Origin: UBA10649 sp965278945
GTDB taxonomy: Bacteria > Actinomycetota > Actinomycetes > S36-B12
Reading direction: 5' to 3'
DNA: 64,000 bases
NCBI GenBank assembly: GCA_965278945.1
Contig: OZ257128.1
Coordinates: 1,364,001-1,428,000, forward strand
Positions 1 through 8,370 of this stretch are shown piece by piece (position 1 is the stretch's first letter; each line of letters opens with the position of its first letter). The translations under genes were made by a program, and so were the position numbers. The notes under the pieces are model-generated. The model did no database searches and was not told the origin of the DNA. It saw only the letters and a list, made by a program, of their open reading frames with translations.

Positions 1-128
1 CCCGCCCCGTTGGGACCGACGAGGGCGAGGACCTGGCCCGCAGGCGCGGAAAAGGACAGTCCGTCGACCACATTTCGGGCGCCGTAGCGCACGACGAGGT
101 CGGTCACGAGGACGGCGGGCTGGGGCAC
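1..128 (-). CDS. ABC transporter ATPase, N-terminal part (runs off window)
   Basis: Only the first 42 or so codons are present. They read from a GTG at 128 into an ATPase N-terminus that reaches LVGPNGAG, the Walker A loop of an ABC nucleotide-binding domain, before the window ends. The start is supported by a TACACT box at 140-135 on the same strand, 6 nt before the GTG, with no ribosome binding site; this fits a leaderless mRNA. It is divergent from sufR, as ABC transporter genes often are at actinobacterial suf loci. The substrate cannot be inferred. Confidence 0.75.
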   Translation of the reverse strand, partial: MPQPAVLVTDLVVRYGARNVVDGLSFSAPAGQVLALVGPNGA

Positions 129-134
129 GGAGGG

Positions 135-140
135 AGTGTA
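135..140 (-). promoter_or_regulatory. -10 box (TACACT) for the leftmost ABC ATPase
   Basis: TACACT on the minus strand ends 6 nt before the GTG start at 128. This is the TAnnnT plus 6-8 nt spacing seen at other leaderless starts in this window. Confidence 0.45.
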
Positions 141-175
141 GGCGGGGGTCGAGTTGGCGCTCTCGGGTATTTACG

Positions 176-189
176 CAACAATGGTGTTG
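176..189 (+). promoter_or_regulatory. Inverted repeat at the sufR start, probable SufR operator
   Basis: CAACA-ATGG-TGTTG is a perfect 5-bp inverted repeat whose last base is the first base of the sufR GTG start codon. SufR proteins are known to repress their own operon by binding a palindrome at the promoter. The location would let SufR block transcription initiation. No ribosome binding site precedes the GTG. Confidence 0.5.
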
Positions 190-869
190 TGAAATTCCCC
201 GGAGAGGCTGCTGAGCGCGTCGCTCGCGCTCTCCTCACCGCGGGACCGTCCACCGCGACCGATCTGGCCGAGTTGCTGGCCATGACTCCCGCGGGCATCC
301 GGCGCATCCTCGGCGGCCTCATGGACTCCGGGCTCGTCGTCGCCCACGATCGCGCCCCCTACGGCCCTTCCCCGAAGCGCGGACGCGGCCGCCCCAGCAG
401 CGTGTTCAGCCTGACCCCCCAGGGCCGAGCGGCCTGCGACCAGTCCTACGACGACCTGGCGGTCGAGGCGTTGCGCTTCATGTCTGAGGCCTACGGCCCG
501 CAGGCGGTCGAGGCCTTTGCCACCCAGAGGGCGAACCGGATGGCGAGCGCGATGGTTCCCGACGGCGCCACCACCGCGTCGCCTCATGAGGTCGCCGCAG
601 CACTCAGCCTGGCCGGCTACGCAGCGGAGATCACCCCGCTGGGCGGCGTCTCCGTGCAGTTGTGCCAGCATCACTGCCCGGTGGTCGACGCGGCACGCGA
701 GTTCCCCGTCATGTGCGAGGCCGAGACCACTGCCCTCGGACACGTCCTCGGCACGCACGTCACCCGACTTGCCACGCTCGCCCACGGCGACGAGGTCTGC
801 ACAGCCGTCATTCCGTTCGATGCCCACACCGTCGCCAGTCGCGACACCCTTGGAAAGGTCTCAGTATGA
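189..869 (+). CDS. sufR: SufR, iron-sulfur cluster sensing repressor of the suf operon
   Basis: Predicted 226-residue transcription regulator. A winged-helix DNA-binding domain occupies roughly residues 5-75, with the recognition region around AELLAMTPAGIRRILGGL. The C-terminal half carries the cysteine cluster that in SufR relatives binds a [4Fe-4S] cluster: C159, C163, C176 and C204. It heads a gene string in which its TGA overlaps the ATG of sufB, so it should be co-transcribed with and repress the suf genes when clusters are plentiful. The start is GTG, preceded by a palindrome and no Shine-Dalgarno sequence. The family call is firm; cluster ligation is inferred from the family. Confidence 0.88.
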   Translation: MKFPGEAAERVARALLTAGPSTATDLAELLAMTPAGIRRILGGLMDSGLVVAHDRAPYGPSPKRGRGRPSSVFSLTPQGRAACDQSYDDLAVEALRFMSEAYGPQAVEAFATQRANRMASAMVPDGATTASPHEVAAALSLAGYAAEITPLGGVSVQLCQHHCPVVDAAREFPVMCEAETTALGHVLGTHVTRLATLAHGDEVCTAVIPFDAHTVASRDTLGKVSV

Positions 870-2287
870 GTACCGCAGCGCAGGAAACCGCAGCGACGAT
901 CGACGACATCGGTACCTACGAGTACGGGTGGCACGACAAGAGCGACGCTGGCGCTACCGCACGCCGCGGTATCAACGAGGACGTCGTCCGCGACATCTCG
1001 GCCAAGAAGAGCGAGCCCGACTGGATGCTCGAGATGCGCCTGAAGGGCCTGCGCCTGTTCGAGCGCAAGCCCATGCCCACGTGGGGCTCAGACCTCAGCG
1101 GCATCGACTTCGACAACATCAAGTACTTCGTGCGGTCCACCGAGAAGCAGGCCGCGAGCTGGGATGACCTGCCCGACGACATCCGCAACACGTACGACCG
1201 CCTGGGCATCCCCGAGGCCGAGAAGCAGCGCCTCGTGTCGGGTGTCGCGGCTCAGTACGAGTCCGAGGTCGTCTACCACGCGATCCGCGAGGACCTCGAA
1301 GCCGAGGGCGTGCTGTTCCTCGACACCGACACCGGCCTGCGCGAGCACGAGGACATTTTCCGCGAGCACTTCGGCTCGATCATCCCGCCCGGCGACAACA
1401 AGTTCGCGGCGCTGAACACGGCCGTCTGGTCCGGTGGGTCGTTCATCTACGTGCCCAAGGGCGTCAAGGTCGACATCCCGCTGCAGGCCTACTTCCGCAT
1501 CAACACCGAGAACATGGGCCAGTTCGAGCGCACGCTGATCATCGTCGACGAGGGCGCGTACGTGCACTACGTCGAGGGCTGCACGGCGCCGATCTACTCG
1601 AGCGACTCGCTGCACTCGGCCGTCGTCGAGATCATCGTCCGCAAGGGCGCTCGCTGCCGCTACACGACCATCCAGAACTGGTCGAACAATGTCTACAACC
1701 TGGTCACCAAGCGCGCTGTCGCTCAGGCCGGCGCGACGATGGAGTGGGTCGACGGAAACATCGGCTCCAAGGTGACGATGAAGTACCCGGCCGTCTGGAT
1801 GACCGGTGAGCATGCGAAGGGCGAGACCCTGTCGATCGCGTTCGCCGGCGAGGGCCAGCACCAGGATGCCGGCGCCAAGATGGTGCACGCGGCACCCAAC
1901 ACGTCTTCATCGATCGTCTCGAAGTCCGTTGCCCGTGGCGGCGGTCGCACGTCGTACCGCGGACTCGTGCAGATCCTCGAGGGCTCGCACAACTCGCGCA
2001 GCACCGTTCGCTGCGACGCGTTGCTCGTCGATGACATCTCACGCTCGGACACGTATCCGTACGTCGACGTGCGCGAGGACGACGTGTCGATGGGCCACGA
2101 GGCGACCGTCTCCAAGATCAGCGCGGACCAGTTGTTCTACCTCATGTCACGCGGCATGACCGAGGACGAGGCCATGGCGATGATCGTCCGTGGCTTCATC
2201 GAGCCGATCGCCCGCGAGCTTCCGATGGAGTACGCGCTCGAGCTGAACCGGCTCATCGAACTGCAGATGGAAGGCGCTGTCGGGTGA
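866..2287 (+). CDS. sufB: SufB, Fe-S cluster assembly scaffold subunit
   Basis: 473 residues, the normal SufB size. The open frame extends far upstream inside sufR, but the ATG at 866 (MSTAAQETAATIDD) overlaps the sufR stop as ATGA and has GGAAAGG about 8 nt before it, so it is the likely start. The sequence shows the SufB beta-helix region (YVEGCTAPIYSSDSLHSAVVEI) and the conserved C-terminal half. SufB with SufC and SufD forms the SufBC2D complex on which clusters are built in the cytoplasm. Followed with 4-nt overlap by sufD. Confidence 0.95.
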   Translation: MSTAAQETAATIDDIGTYEYGWHDKSDAGATARRGINEDVVRDISAKKSEPDWMLEMRLKGLRLFERKPMPTWGSDLSGIDFDNIKYFVRSTEKQAASWDDLPDDIRNTYDRLGIPEAEKQRLVSGVAAQYESEVVYHAIREDLEAEGVLFLDTDTGLREHEDIFREHFGSIIPPGDNKFAALNTAVWSGGSFIYVPKGVKVDIPLQAYFRINTENMGQFERTLIIVDEGAYVHYVEGCTAPIYSSDSLHSAVVEIIVRKGARCRYTTIQNWSNNVYNLVTKRAVAQAGATMEWVDGNIGSKVTMKYPAVWMTGEHAKGETLSIAFAGEGQHQDAGAKMVHAAPNTSSSIVSKSVARGGGRTSYRGLVQILEGSHNSRSTVRCDALLVDDISRSDTYPYVDVREDDVSMGHEATVSKISADQLFYLMSRGMTEDEAMAMIVRGFIEPIARELPMEYALELNRLIELQMEGAVG

Positions 2288-3405
2288 CTGTGCTCGCGAC
2301 TCCGCCGGTCGACCTGGCTCCCAGGCTCGCATCGGCGAATATCAACGACTTCTCGGTTCCCCATGGCCGTGAGGAGGAGTGGCGCTTCGCGCCCGTCTCC
2401 GACCTCGGCTGGTTCATGGAGCCGGATCCCGAAGCGGGCGTTCTCACCGCCACGCCGTCAGCCCACGTGTCGGTCGTCCCCGCGGCCGACGCCGCATCGT
2501 CGCGCTGGCTGCCCACCGATCGGCCTTCAGCAATCGCCCGCGCGGGAGTGCAGTCGATCATCAACGTTCGCATCGGTGCCGAGGAGATCGTCGACGAGCC
2601 GATCGTCGTCAACCTCATTGCCTCAGGCGCGAAGAACTACGGCCACGTCGATGTCCGCATCGGGCGCCATGCGCGCGCGACGGTCGTCATCGTCCACGAT
2701 GCGTCGGTCGACGTCAGCGGCTCCATCGTCACCGAGGTCGCCGACGGCGCCGAGCTGACGATCCTGTCGATCATCGACGGACCGCCCGAGCACGCGCACC
2801 TGTGGCAGTGGCACACCGACATCGGCCGTGACTCGCGATTCGTCGGATGCGTCGTCACCTTGGGCGGTCGCATCGTTCGGATCCTGCCTTCGGTGTCCTA
2901 CGACGGCCCCGGCGGATCGGCCGAGCTCCTCGGCGCCTTCCTGGCCGACGGGCCGCAGTACCTCGAGCACCGGATCTTCGTCGAGCACGACCAACCGCAC
3001 TGCTCCAGCAACGTCGTCTACAAGGGAGCACTGTCTGGAGCCGGAGCGCACACCGTGTGGATCGGTGACGTCCTGGTCCGTCGCGAGGCGATCGGAATCG
3101 ACACCTACGAGCTCAATCGCAACCTCCTGCTCAATGACGGCCCGCGCGCTGACTCGGTCCCGAACCTGGAGCTCGAGACCGGCGATGTCGCGAGCGCCGG
3201 GCACGCGAGCGCCACGGGACGCTTCGACGACGAGCAGCTGTTCTACCTGCAGTCACGAGGGATCACCGAGCAGCTCGCTAGGCAGCTGGTCGTCCGCGGA
3301 TTCTTCGTCGACGTCCTCGGCCGGATCCCCTCCACGGAGTGGCGTGAGTTGATCCTCGCCCGCATCTCCAGCCGCCTCGGCATGCCGGACGGGGTTCACG
3401 AATGA
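2284..3405 (+). CDS. sufD: SufD, Fe-S cluster assembly subunit
   Basis: 373 residues starting at a GTG that overlaps the sufB TGA (GTGA). It is homologous to SufB in its C-terminal beta-helix (YVDVREDD-like region replaced by LELETGDVASAGHAS, then LFYLQSRGITEQLARQLV). SufD is the non-catalytic partner of SufB in SufBC2D and helps iron delivery. Its own stop overlaps the ferredoxin start, so translation of the three genes is probably coupled. Confidence 0.93.
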   Translation: MTVLATPPVDLAPRLASANINDFSVPHGREEEWRFAPVSDLGWFMEPDPEAGVLTATPSAHVSVVPAADAASSRWLPTDRPSAIARAGVQSIINVRIGAEEIVDEPIVVNLIASGAKNYGHVDVRIGRHARATVVIVHDASVDVSGSIVTEVADGAELTILSIIDGPPEHAHLWQWHTDIGRDSRFVGCVVTLGGRIVRILPSVSYDGPGGSAELLGAFLADGPQYLEHRIFVEHDQPHCSSNVVYKGALSGAGAHTVWIGDVLVRREAIGIDTYELNRNLLLNDGPRADSVPNLELETGDVASAGHASATGRFDDEQLFYLQSRGITEQLARQLVVRGFFVDVLGRIPSTEWRELILARISSRLGMPDGVHE

Positions 3406-3764
3406 GCGAGTTCACCACCGTGTGCCTGGTCGCTGATATCGCTCCACGGTCGGCCAAGAGAGTGGCAGTCGACGGCCAGACCATCGCTCTCGTCAACACC
3501 GACGACGGCATCTTCGCCGTGCAGGATCGCTGCTCGCACGCCGACGTGTCGCTGTCGGAGGGCGAGGTCGACGGCTGCACGATCGAGTGCTGGCTGCACG
3601 GGTCGGCGTTCGACCTGCGGAACGGCCTGCCGCTGAGCCTGCCGGCGATCGAGCCGATCGCCACGTACGCCGTCCGTATCGAGGGCGAGGGCGAGGCGGC
3701 CGCCGTCCAGATCGACCCGACACCCAACCGGCTGCACAGCGCCGGCCCACCAGCCTTCAACTAG
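3402..3764 (+). CDS. Rieske-type [2Fe-2S] ferredoxin of the suf operon
   Basis: 120 residues with a Rieske centre: CSH near residue 46 and CWLHG near residue 66 supply the two Cys and two His ligands. Small Rieske ferredoxins of the non-heme dioxygenase type sit between sufD and sufC in many Actinomycetota, where they are assumed to donate electrons to cluster assembly; that role is inferred. The ATG overlaps the sufD stop. A 28-nt gap with an AGAGGAA ribosome site follows before sufC. Confidence 0.9.
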   Translation: MSEFTTVCLVADIAPRSAKRVAVDGQTIALVNTDDGIFAVQDRCSHADVSLSEGEVDGCTIECWLHGSAFDLRNGLPLSLPAIEPIATYAVRIEGEGEAAAVQIDPTPNRLHSAGPPAFN

Positions 3765-3792
3765 TCCGAACACTCAGAGCAGAGGAATCACA

Positions 3793-4554
3793 ATGAGCAC
3801 CCTGGTCATCAAGGACCTGCACGCGTCGGTCACCACCGATGCCGGCCCGCGGGAGATCCTGCGCGGAGTCACGCTGACCATCGAGTCCGGCAGCACGCAC
3901 GCCGTCATGGGCCCGAACGGATCGGGCAAGTCGACTCTCGCCTACGTCATCGCCGGTCACCCGAAGTACGTCGTGACGCAGGGCTCGATCGAGCTCGACG
4001 GCCAGGACGTACTGGCCCTCACTGTTGACGCCCGCGCCCGCGCCGGACTGTTTCTTGCCATGCAGTACCCCGTCGAGGTGCCCGGAGTCTCGGTGTCGAA
4101 CTTCCTGCGCACGTCCGTCACCGCCGTCCGCGGTGAGGCGCCGAAGCTGCGCACGTGGGTCAAGGAGATGAAGGATGCGATGTCCGGTCTGCAGATGGAC
4201 CCAGCCTTCGCCGAGCGCAACGTAAACGAGGGATTCTCCGGAGGCGAGAAGAAGCGCCACGAGATCCTGCAGATGTCGCTCCTGCGGCCGAAGATCGCCG
4301 TGCTCGACGAGACCGACTCGGGCCTTGATGTGGACGCGCTTCGCGTCGTGTCCGAGGGCGTCAACGAGTTCCGCACGCACAGCGATGCCGGCATCCTGCT
4401 GATCACGCACTACACCCGGATTCTGCGCTACATCGCGCCGGACTTCGTGCACGTGTTCTACGACGGCCAGATCGTCGAGAGCGGCGGACCCGAACTGGCG
4501 AACGTCCTCGAGACCGACGGCTACGAGCGCTTCATCACGGCGCCGGCGTCCTAG
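3793..4554 (+). CDS. sufC: SufC, ATPase of the Suf complex
   Basis: 253 residues, an ABC-type ATPase without membrane domain. Visible motifs are Walker A GPNGSGKST (about residue 38), signature FSGGEKKRHE (about 152), Walker B IAVLDETDSGLD (about 172) and the switch His in ITHYTR. SufC binds SufB and SufD and powers the conformational change during cluster assembly. The ribosome binding site AGAGGAA lies 5-6 nt before the ATG. Ends 2 nt before sufS. Confidence 0.95.
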   Translation: MSTLVIKDLHASVTTDAGPREILRGVTLTIESGSTHAVMGPNGSGKSTLAYVIAGHPKYVVTQGSIELDGQDVLALTVDARARAGLFLAMQYPVEVPGVSVSNFLRTSVTAVRGEAPKLRTWVKEMKDAMSGLQMDPAFAERNVNEGFSGGEKKRHEILQMSLLRPKIAVLDETDSGLDVDALRVVSEGVNEFRTHSDAGILLITHYTRILRYIAPDFVHVFYDGQIVESGGPELANVLETDGYERFITAPAS

Positions 4555-4556
4555 TC

Positions 4557-5837
4557 ATGACCGACACCCTCGACGTCTCCAGGATCAGGAAGGACTTCCC
4601 GATCCTGGAGCGCTCCGTGCGCAACGGACGACCACTGGTCTATCTCGACAGCGGTGCAACGAGCCAGAAGCCAACGGTCGTCCTCGACGCCGAGCGAGCC
4701 TTTTACGAGACCAGCAATGCGGGAGTTCATCGCGGTGCGCACCAGCTGGCCGAGGAGTCCACCGACGCGTACGAGAACGCGCGATCCGACATGGCGCGCT
4801 TCGTGTCAGCGGAAGCGGACGACCTCGTGTTCACGAAGAACTCGACCGAGAGCCTGAACCTCGCCGCGTACGCGTTCTCCAACGCAACCGCGCTGGCAGC
4901 CCACTCGTCCCGGACGATCGACCCCCGCTTCGTGCTGGCGCCCGGCGACACCGTCGTCGTCACCGAGATGGAGCATCACGCCAACCTCGTCCCGTGGCAG
5001 GAACTGTGCGCGAAGACCGGCGCGACGCTTAAGTGGATCGGCCTGACCGACGACGGTCGCCTGAACCTCGATGACGTTGATCGCGTCATCGACGGCACGA
5101 CGAAGGTCGTCTCCCTGGTCCACCAGTCCAACATCCTCGGCACCGTCAACCCGGTCCGGCTCGTGATGGACAAGGCCAAGTCGGTCGGGGCGATCGGCGT
5201 CATCGATGCCAGCCAGTCTGTTCCGCACATGCCCGTCGACGTTACCTCGCTCGGCGCCGATCTCGTCGCCTGGACCGGCCACAAGATGCTCGGCCCGACC
5301 GGCATCGGCGTCCTGTGGGGACGCACGGATGTCCTCAACGCGATGCCGCCCTTCCTATCCGGCGGTTCGATGATCGAATCTGTCCACATGGATGGGTCGA
5401 CGTTCGCCGCGCCGCCAGCACGGTTCGAAGCCGGCTCGCCGATGACCGCGCAGGCCGTGGGGCTGGCTGCCGCCGTTCACTACCTCGAGGCACTCGGCAT
5501 GGACGCCGTCGCAGCCCACGAGCACGAACTCACCGTGTACACCCTCGAAGCCCTGCAGGCGATGCGCGGCGTGCGCATCATCGGCCCTCAGGATGCTCAC
5601 GATCGCGGCGGCGCGATCTCATTCGTCGTCGACGGGATCCATCCGCACGACGTCGGCCAGTTCCTCGACGATCGGGGAGTGGCCGTGCGCGTCGGTCATC
5701 ACTGCGCGTGGCCCACGTGCCGTCGTTTCGGTGTCCCGGCAACAACGCGGATCTCGACCTACGTCTACAACGACACCAGCGACATCGATGTTGCGATCAC
5801 GGGCATCGAGGCCGCCCAGGCCTTCTTCGGGGTGTGA
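4557..5837 (+). CDS. sufS: SufS, group II cysteine desulfurase
   Basis: 426 residues, class V aminotransferase fold. The PLP lysine is in AWTGHKMLGPTG and the catalytic persulfide cysteine is in RVGHHCAWP, the short-loop type typical of SufS. It releases sulfur from L-cysteine and passes it to SufU, whose gene follows 1 nt later. Part of the suf operon. Confidence 0.95.
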   Translation: MTDTLDVSRIRKDFPILERSVRNGRPLVYLDSGATSQKPTVVLDAERAFYETSNAGVHRGAHQLAEESTDAYENARSDMARFVSAEADDLVFTKNSTESLNLAAYAFSNATALAAHSSRTIDPRFVLAPGDTVVVTEMEHHANLVPWQELCAKTGATLKWIGLTDDGRLNLDDVDRVIDGTTKVVSLVHQSNILGTVNPVRLVMDKAKSVGAIGVIDASQSVPHMPVDVTSLGADLVAWTGHKMLGPTGIGVLWGRTDVLNAMPPFLSGGSMIESVHMDGSTFAAPPARFEAGSPMTAQAVGLAAAVHYLEALGMDAVAAHEHELTVYTLEALQAMRGVRIIGPQDAHDRGGAISFVVDGIHPHDVGQFLDDRGVAVRVGHHCAWPTCRRFGVPATTRISTYVYNDTSDIDVAITGIEAAQAFFGV

Positions 5838-5838
5838 C

Positions 5839-6321
5839 ATGAGCGTCGAAGCGCTTTATCAAGACATCATCCTCGACCACTACAAGCACCCGCGCGGTCG
5901 TCACCTCATCGAGCATCCGTCGGGGGAATCGCACCAGATCAATCCCACATGCGGTGACGAGGTCACCGTGCAGGTATCGCTCGACGAGCACGGTCACCTG
6001 GTCGTCGGCTACGAGGGCCAGGGCTGCTCGATCTCCCAGGCCAGCGCGAGCGTGATGTCCGAGCTCGTCACGGGCACCGAGCCCGCTGCAGCCGACGAGG
6101 TGCGTCTTGGGTTCGTCGAGCTCATGCGCAGCAAGGGCAACGCCGAGCCCGACGAGGACCTGCTCGGCGACGGCATTGCGTTCGTCGGCGTCGCGAAGTA
6201 CCCAGCCAGGATCAAGTGCGCACTGCTGCCGTGGATGGCACTGCAGGACGCCGAGGCCAAGGCCGGCATCTCAGCCAGTTCAACCACCGCACCGAGCGCC
6301 ACGAAGAAGGAGCAGTCATGA
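5839..6321 (+). CDS. sufU: SufU, zinc-dependent sulfurtransferase partner of SufS
   Basis: 160 residues from an ATG at 5839. The three conserved cysteines that bind zinc and accept sulfur are visible in NPTCGDEV, QGCSIS and RIKCALLP, with the neighbouring Asp in GDE. In Gram-positive bacteria SufU takes persulfide sulfur from SufS by zinc-ligand exchange. The stop overlaps the sufT start (ATGA). Confidence 0.93.
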   Translation: MSVEALYQDIILDHYKHPRGRHLIEHPSGESHQINPTCGDEVTVQVSLDEHGHLVVGYEGQGCSISQASASVMSELVTGTEPAAADEVRLGFVELMRSKGNAEPDEDLLGDGIAFVGVAKYPARIKCALLPWMALQDAEAKAGISASSTTAPSATKKEQS

Positions 6322-6632
6322 GCGTTGCCACTGACGACGACGTCATCGAGGCGATGAAGGACGTAGTCGACCCCGAGCTCGGCATCAACGTCGTGGACCT
6401 CGGCCTGGTGTACTCGGTGTCGGTCGACGACGCGAACATCGCGACCGTCGACATGACCTTGACGTCAGCGGCCTGCCCGCTCACCGACGTCATCGAGGAC
6501 CAGACCCGCTCCGCGCTCAGCAGCGTCGTAGACGACTTCCGGATCAACTGGGTCTGGATGCCGCCGTGGGGCCCGGACAAGATCACCGACGACGGCCGCG
6601 AGATGCTGCGTGCCCTGGGCTTCAACCTCTGA
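6318..6632 (+). CDS. sufT: SufT-like MIP18/DUF59 Fe-S assembly factor
   Basis: 104 residues, all one MIP18/DUF59 domain: DPELGINVVDLGLVYSV near the N-terminus and the conserved cysteine in TSAACPLTDVI. In actinobacteria this gene closes the suf operon and helps Fe-S protein maturation. The ATG overlaps the sufU stop. A large inverted repeat lies directly downstream. Confidence 0.9.
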   Translation: MSVATDDDVIEAMKDVVDPELGINVVDLGLVYSVSVDDANIATVDMTLTSAACPLTDVIEDQTRSALSSVVDDFRINWVWMPPWGPDKITDDGREMLRALGFNL

Positions 6633-6649
6633 CCGTCCCACCCTTCCGC

Positions 6650-6706
6650 CGACCTTGAGGTTGGCGCCGCTTTGCGGCGCCGATTCCCACGCCAACCTCA
6701 AGGTCG
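6650..6706. repeat. 17-bp inverted repeat with a nested hairpin after sufT
   Basis: The arms CGACCTTGAGGTTGGCG (6650-6666) and their exact complement (6690-6706) are separated by 23 nt. A second perfect hairpin, GGCGCCGC-TTT-GCGGCGCC (6663-6681), shares its first 4 bases with the left arm, so the two structures compete or nest. There is no T-run after it. It may be an end-of-operon terminator or processing site, or a dispersed palindromic repeat. Confidence 0.65.
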
Positions 6707-6729
6707 ACGAACACGAGAATTAGGCAATC

Positions 6730-8328
6730 ATGATTTCCACCACCGGCCTCGAGGTTCGGGCCGGCTCCTCGCTGCTCATCGAGAACGCCACCCTTCGCAT
6801 CGGCCGCGGCGACCGCATCGGCCTGGTCGGCCGCAATGGAGCCGGCAAGACCACGCTCACGCGGATCCTCGCCCAGGAGACCGAGCCGGCATCCGGCTCG
6901 GTCAACGTGACGGGCACGGTCGGCTACCTTCCGCAGGATCCGCGCTCCGGTGACCCGAACGAGATTTCCAAGGACCGGATCCTTGCCGCCCGCGGCCTCA
7001 ATGACGTGGTGCGCCGCATGCAGGAGGCCAGCCTCGGCATGGGCACCACGGATGCCGCCGAACGCGATCGCCTGATCGGTCGATACACCCGAGCGGAGGC
7101 GGAGTTCGAGGCTCTCGGCGGGTACGCCGTGGAGTCCCAGGCTGATGCCATCGCCGCCAGTGTCGGGCTCCCCGAGCGGATCCTGGACCAGCCGCTCGGC
7201 ACGCTTTCTGGAGGTCAGCGTCGTCGAGTCGAACTCGCCCGCATCCTCTTCGGCGGTTCGGAGGTGCTGCTCCTCGACGAGCCCACTAACCACCTCGACG
7301 CGGACTCGATTCGGTGGCTGCGCAAGTTCCTCGCCTCATACGAGGGCGGGTTCATCGTTATCAGCCACGACACCGAACTGCTGCAGGACACCGTGAACAA
7401 GGTGTGGCATCTGGACGCCAACCGTCGCGAGATCGACGTCTACTCCATGGGCTGGAGCGCGTATCTGACCGCCCGCGAGACCGACGAGCGGCGACGCAAG
7501 CGCGAGCGTCGCAACGCCGAGGTCCAGGCGGAGACACTGCGCAACCAGGCCGAGCGCATGCGGGCCAAGGCCTCCAAGGCCAAGGCCGCGCAATCGATGT
7601 TCAAGCGCGCGGACAAGGTGATGGCCGGCCTCGACGAGGTGCGGCGTTCCGACAAGGTCGCTGCTCTCAGGTTCCCCGAGCCCAAGCCGTGCGGCAAGGT
7701 TCCACTGATGGCAACCGGCCTGTCTCGGTCCTACGGCTCTCTCGAGGTCTTCACGGACGTCGACCTCGCGATCGACCGGGGGAGCCGGGTCGTCATCATC
7801 GGCCTCAACGGCGCGGGTAAGACGACACTGCTGCGCATTCTCGCCGGAGTCGACCAATCCGACACGGGAGAGGTCGAGCCGGGCTTCGGCGCTGTCATCG
7901 GCTATTACGCGCAGGAGCACGAGACCCTGGATCCGACCGCAACGGTCATGGAGACGATGGCGCACGCGGCTCCGCACCTCGATGACACCAAGCGCCGCAC
8001 CGTGCTCGGCTCGTTCCTGTTCGAGGGCGACGCGGCGAGCAAGCTGACCGGAGTGCTGTCTGGTGGAGAGAAGACCCGCCTGGCGCTCGCCTGCCTCGTC
8101 GTCTCGGGAGCCAACGTGCTGCTGCTGGACGAGCCCACGAACAACCTCGACCCGGCCAGTCGTGAGGAGATCCTCGGCGCCCTGTCCCGCTACGAGGGCG
8201 CCGTAGTGCTGGTCAGCCACGATCCTGGCGCCGTAGCAGCCCTGAACCCCGAGCGCGTCCTGATCCTTCCCGACGGGGACGAGGACCTGTGGAATGAGAG
8301 CTACGCCGATCTGGTTGAACTGGCCTGA
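6730..8328 (+). CDS. ABC-F family ATPase, probable ribosome-associated factor
   Basis: 532 residues with two ABC domains and no membrane segments. Domain 1 has GRNGAGKTT and LSGGQRRRVELARIL; domain 2 has GLNGAGKTT and LSGGEKTRLALACLV; both have LLLDEPTN. They are joined by a charged helical linker (about residues 240-310, RERRNAEVQAETLRNQAERMRAKASKAK in pieces) that enters the ribosomal E site in known ABC-F proteins. The exact role (translation factor or antibiotic protection) cannot be told. The initial ATG follows a short A-rich stretch with only a weak ribosome site. Confidence 0.88.
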   Translation: MISTTGLEVRAGSSLLIENATLRIGRGDRIGLVGRNGAGKTTLTRILAQETEPASGSVNVTGTVGYLPQDPRSGDPNEISKDRILAARGLNDVVRRMQEASLGMGTTDAAERDRLIGRYTRAEAEFEALGGYAVESQADAIAASVGLPERILDQPLGTLSGGQRRRVELARILFGGSEVLLLDEPTNHLDADSIRWLRKFLASYEGGFIVISHDTELLQDTVNKVWHLDANRREIDVYSMGWSAYLTARETDERRRKRERRNAEVQAETLRNQAERMRAKASKAKAAQSMFKRADKVMAGLDEVRRSDKVAALRFPEPKPCGKVPLMATGLSRSYGSLEVFTDVDLAIDRGSRVVIIGLNGAGKTTLLRILAGVDQSDTGEVEPGFGAVIGYYAQEHETLDPTATVMETMAHAAPHLDDTKRRTVLGSFLFEGDAASKLTGVLSGGEKTRLALACLVVSGANVLLLDEPTNNLDPASREEILGALSRYEGAVVLVSHDPGAVAALNPERVLILPDGDEDLWNESYADLVELA

Positions 8329-8370
8329 CAGAGGATCGGTCTAGCGTGGAAGCCTGACAAGGGAGTGCGG

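Noticed and set aside
662..865. 5' extension of the sufB frame inside sufR
   Set aside because: The extension overlaps the SufR cysteine domain in another frame and looks Arg/His-rich; the ATG at 866 has a ribosome site and overlaps the sufR stop in the normal way.
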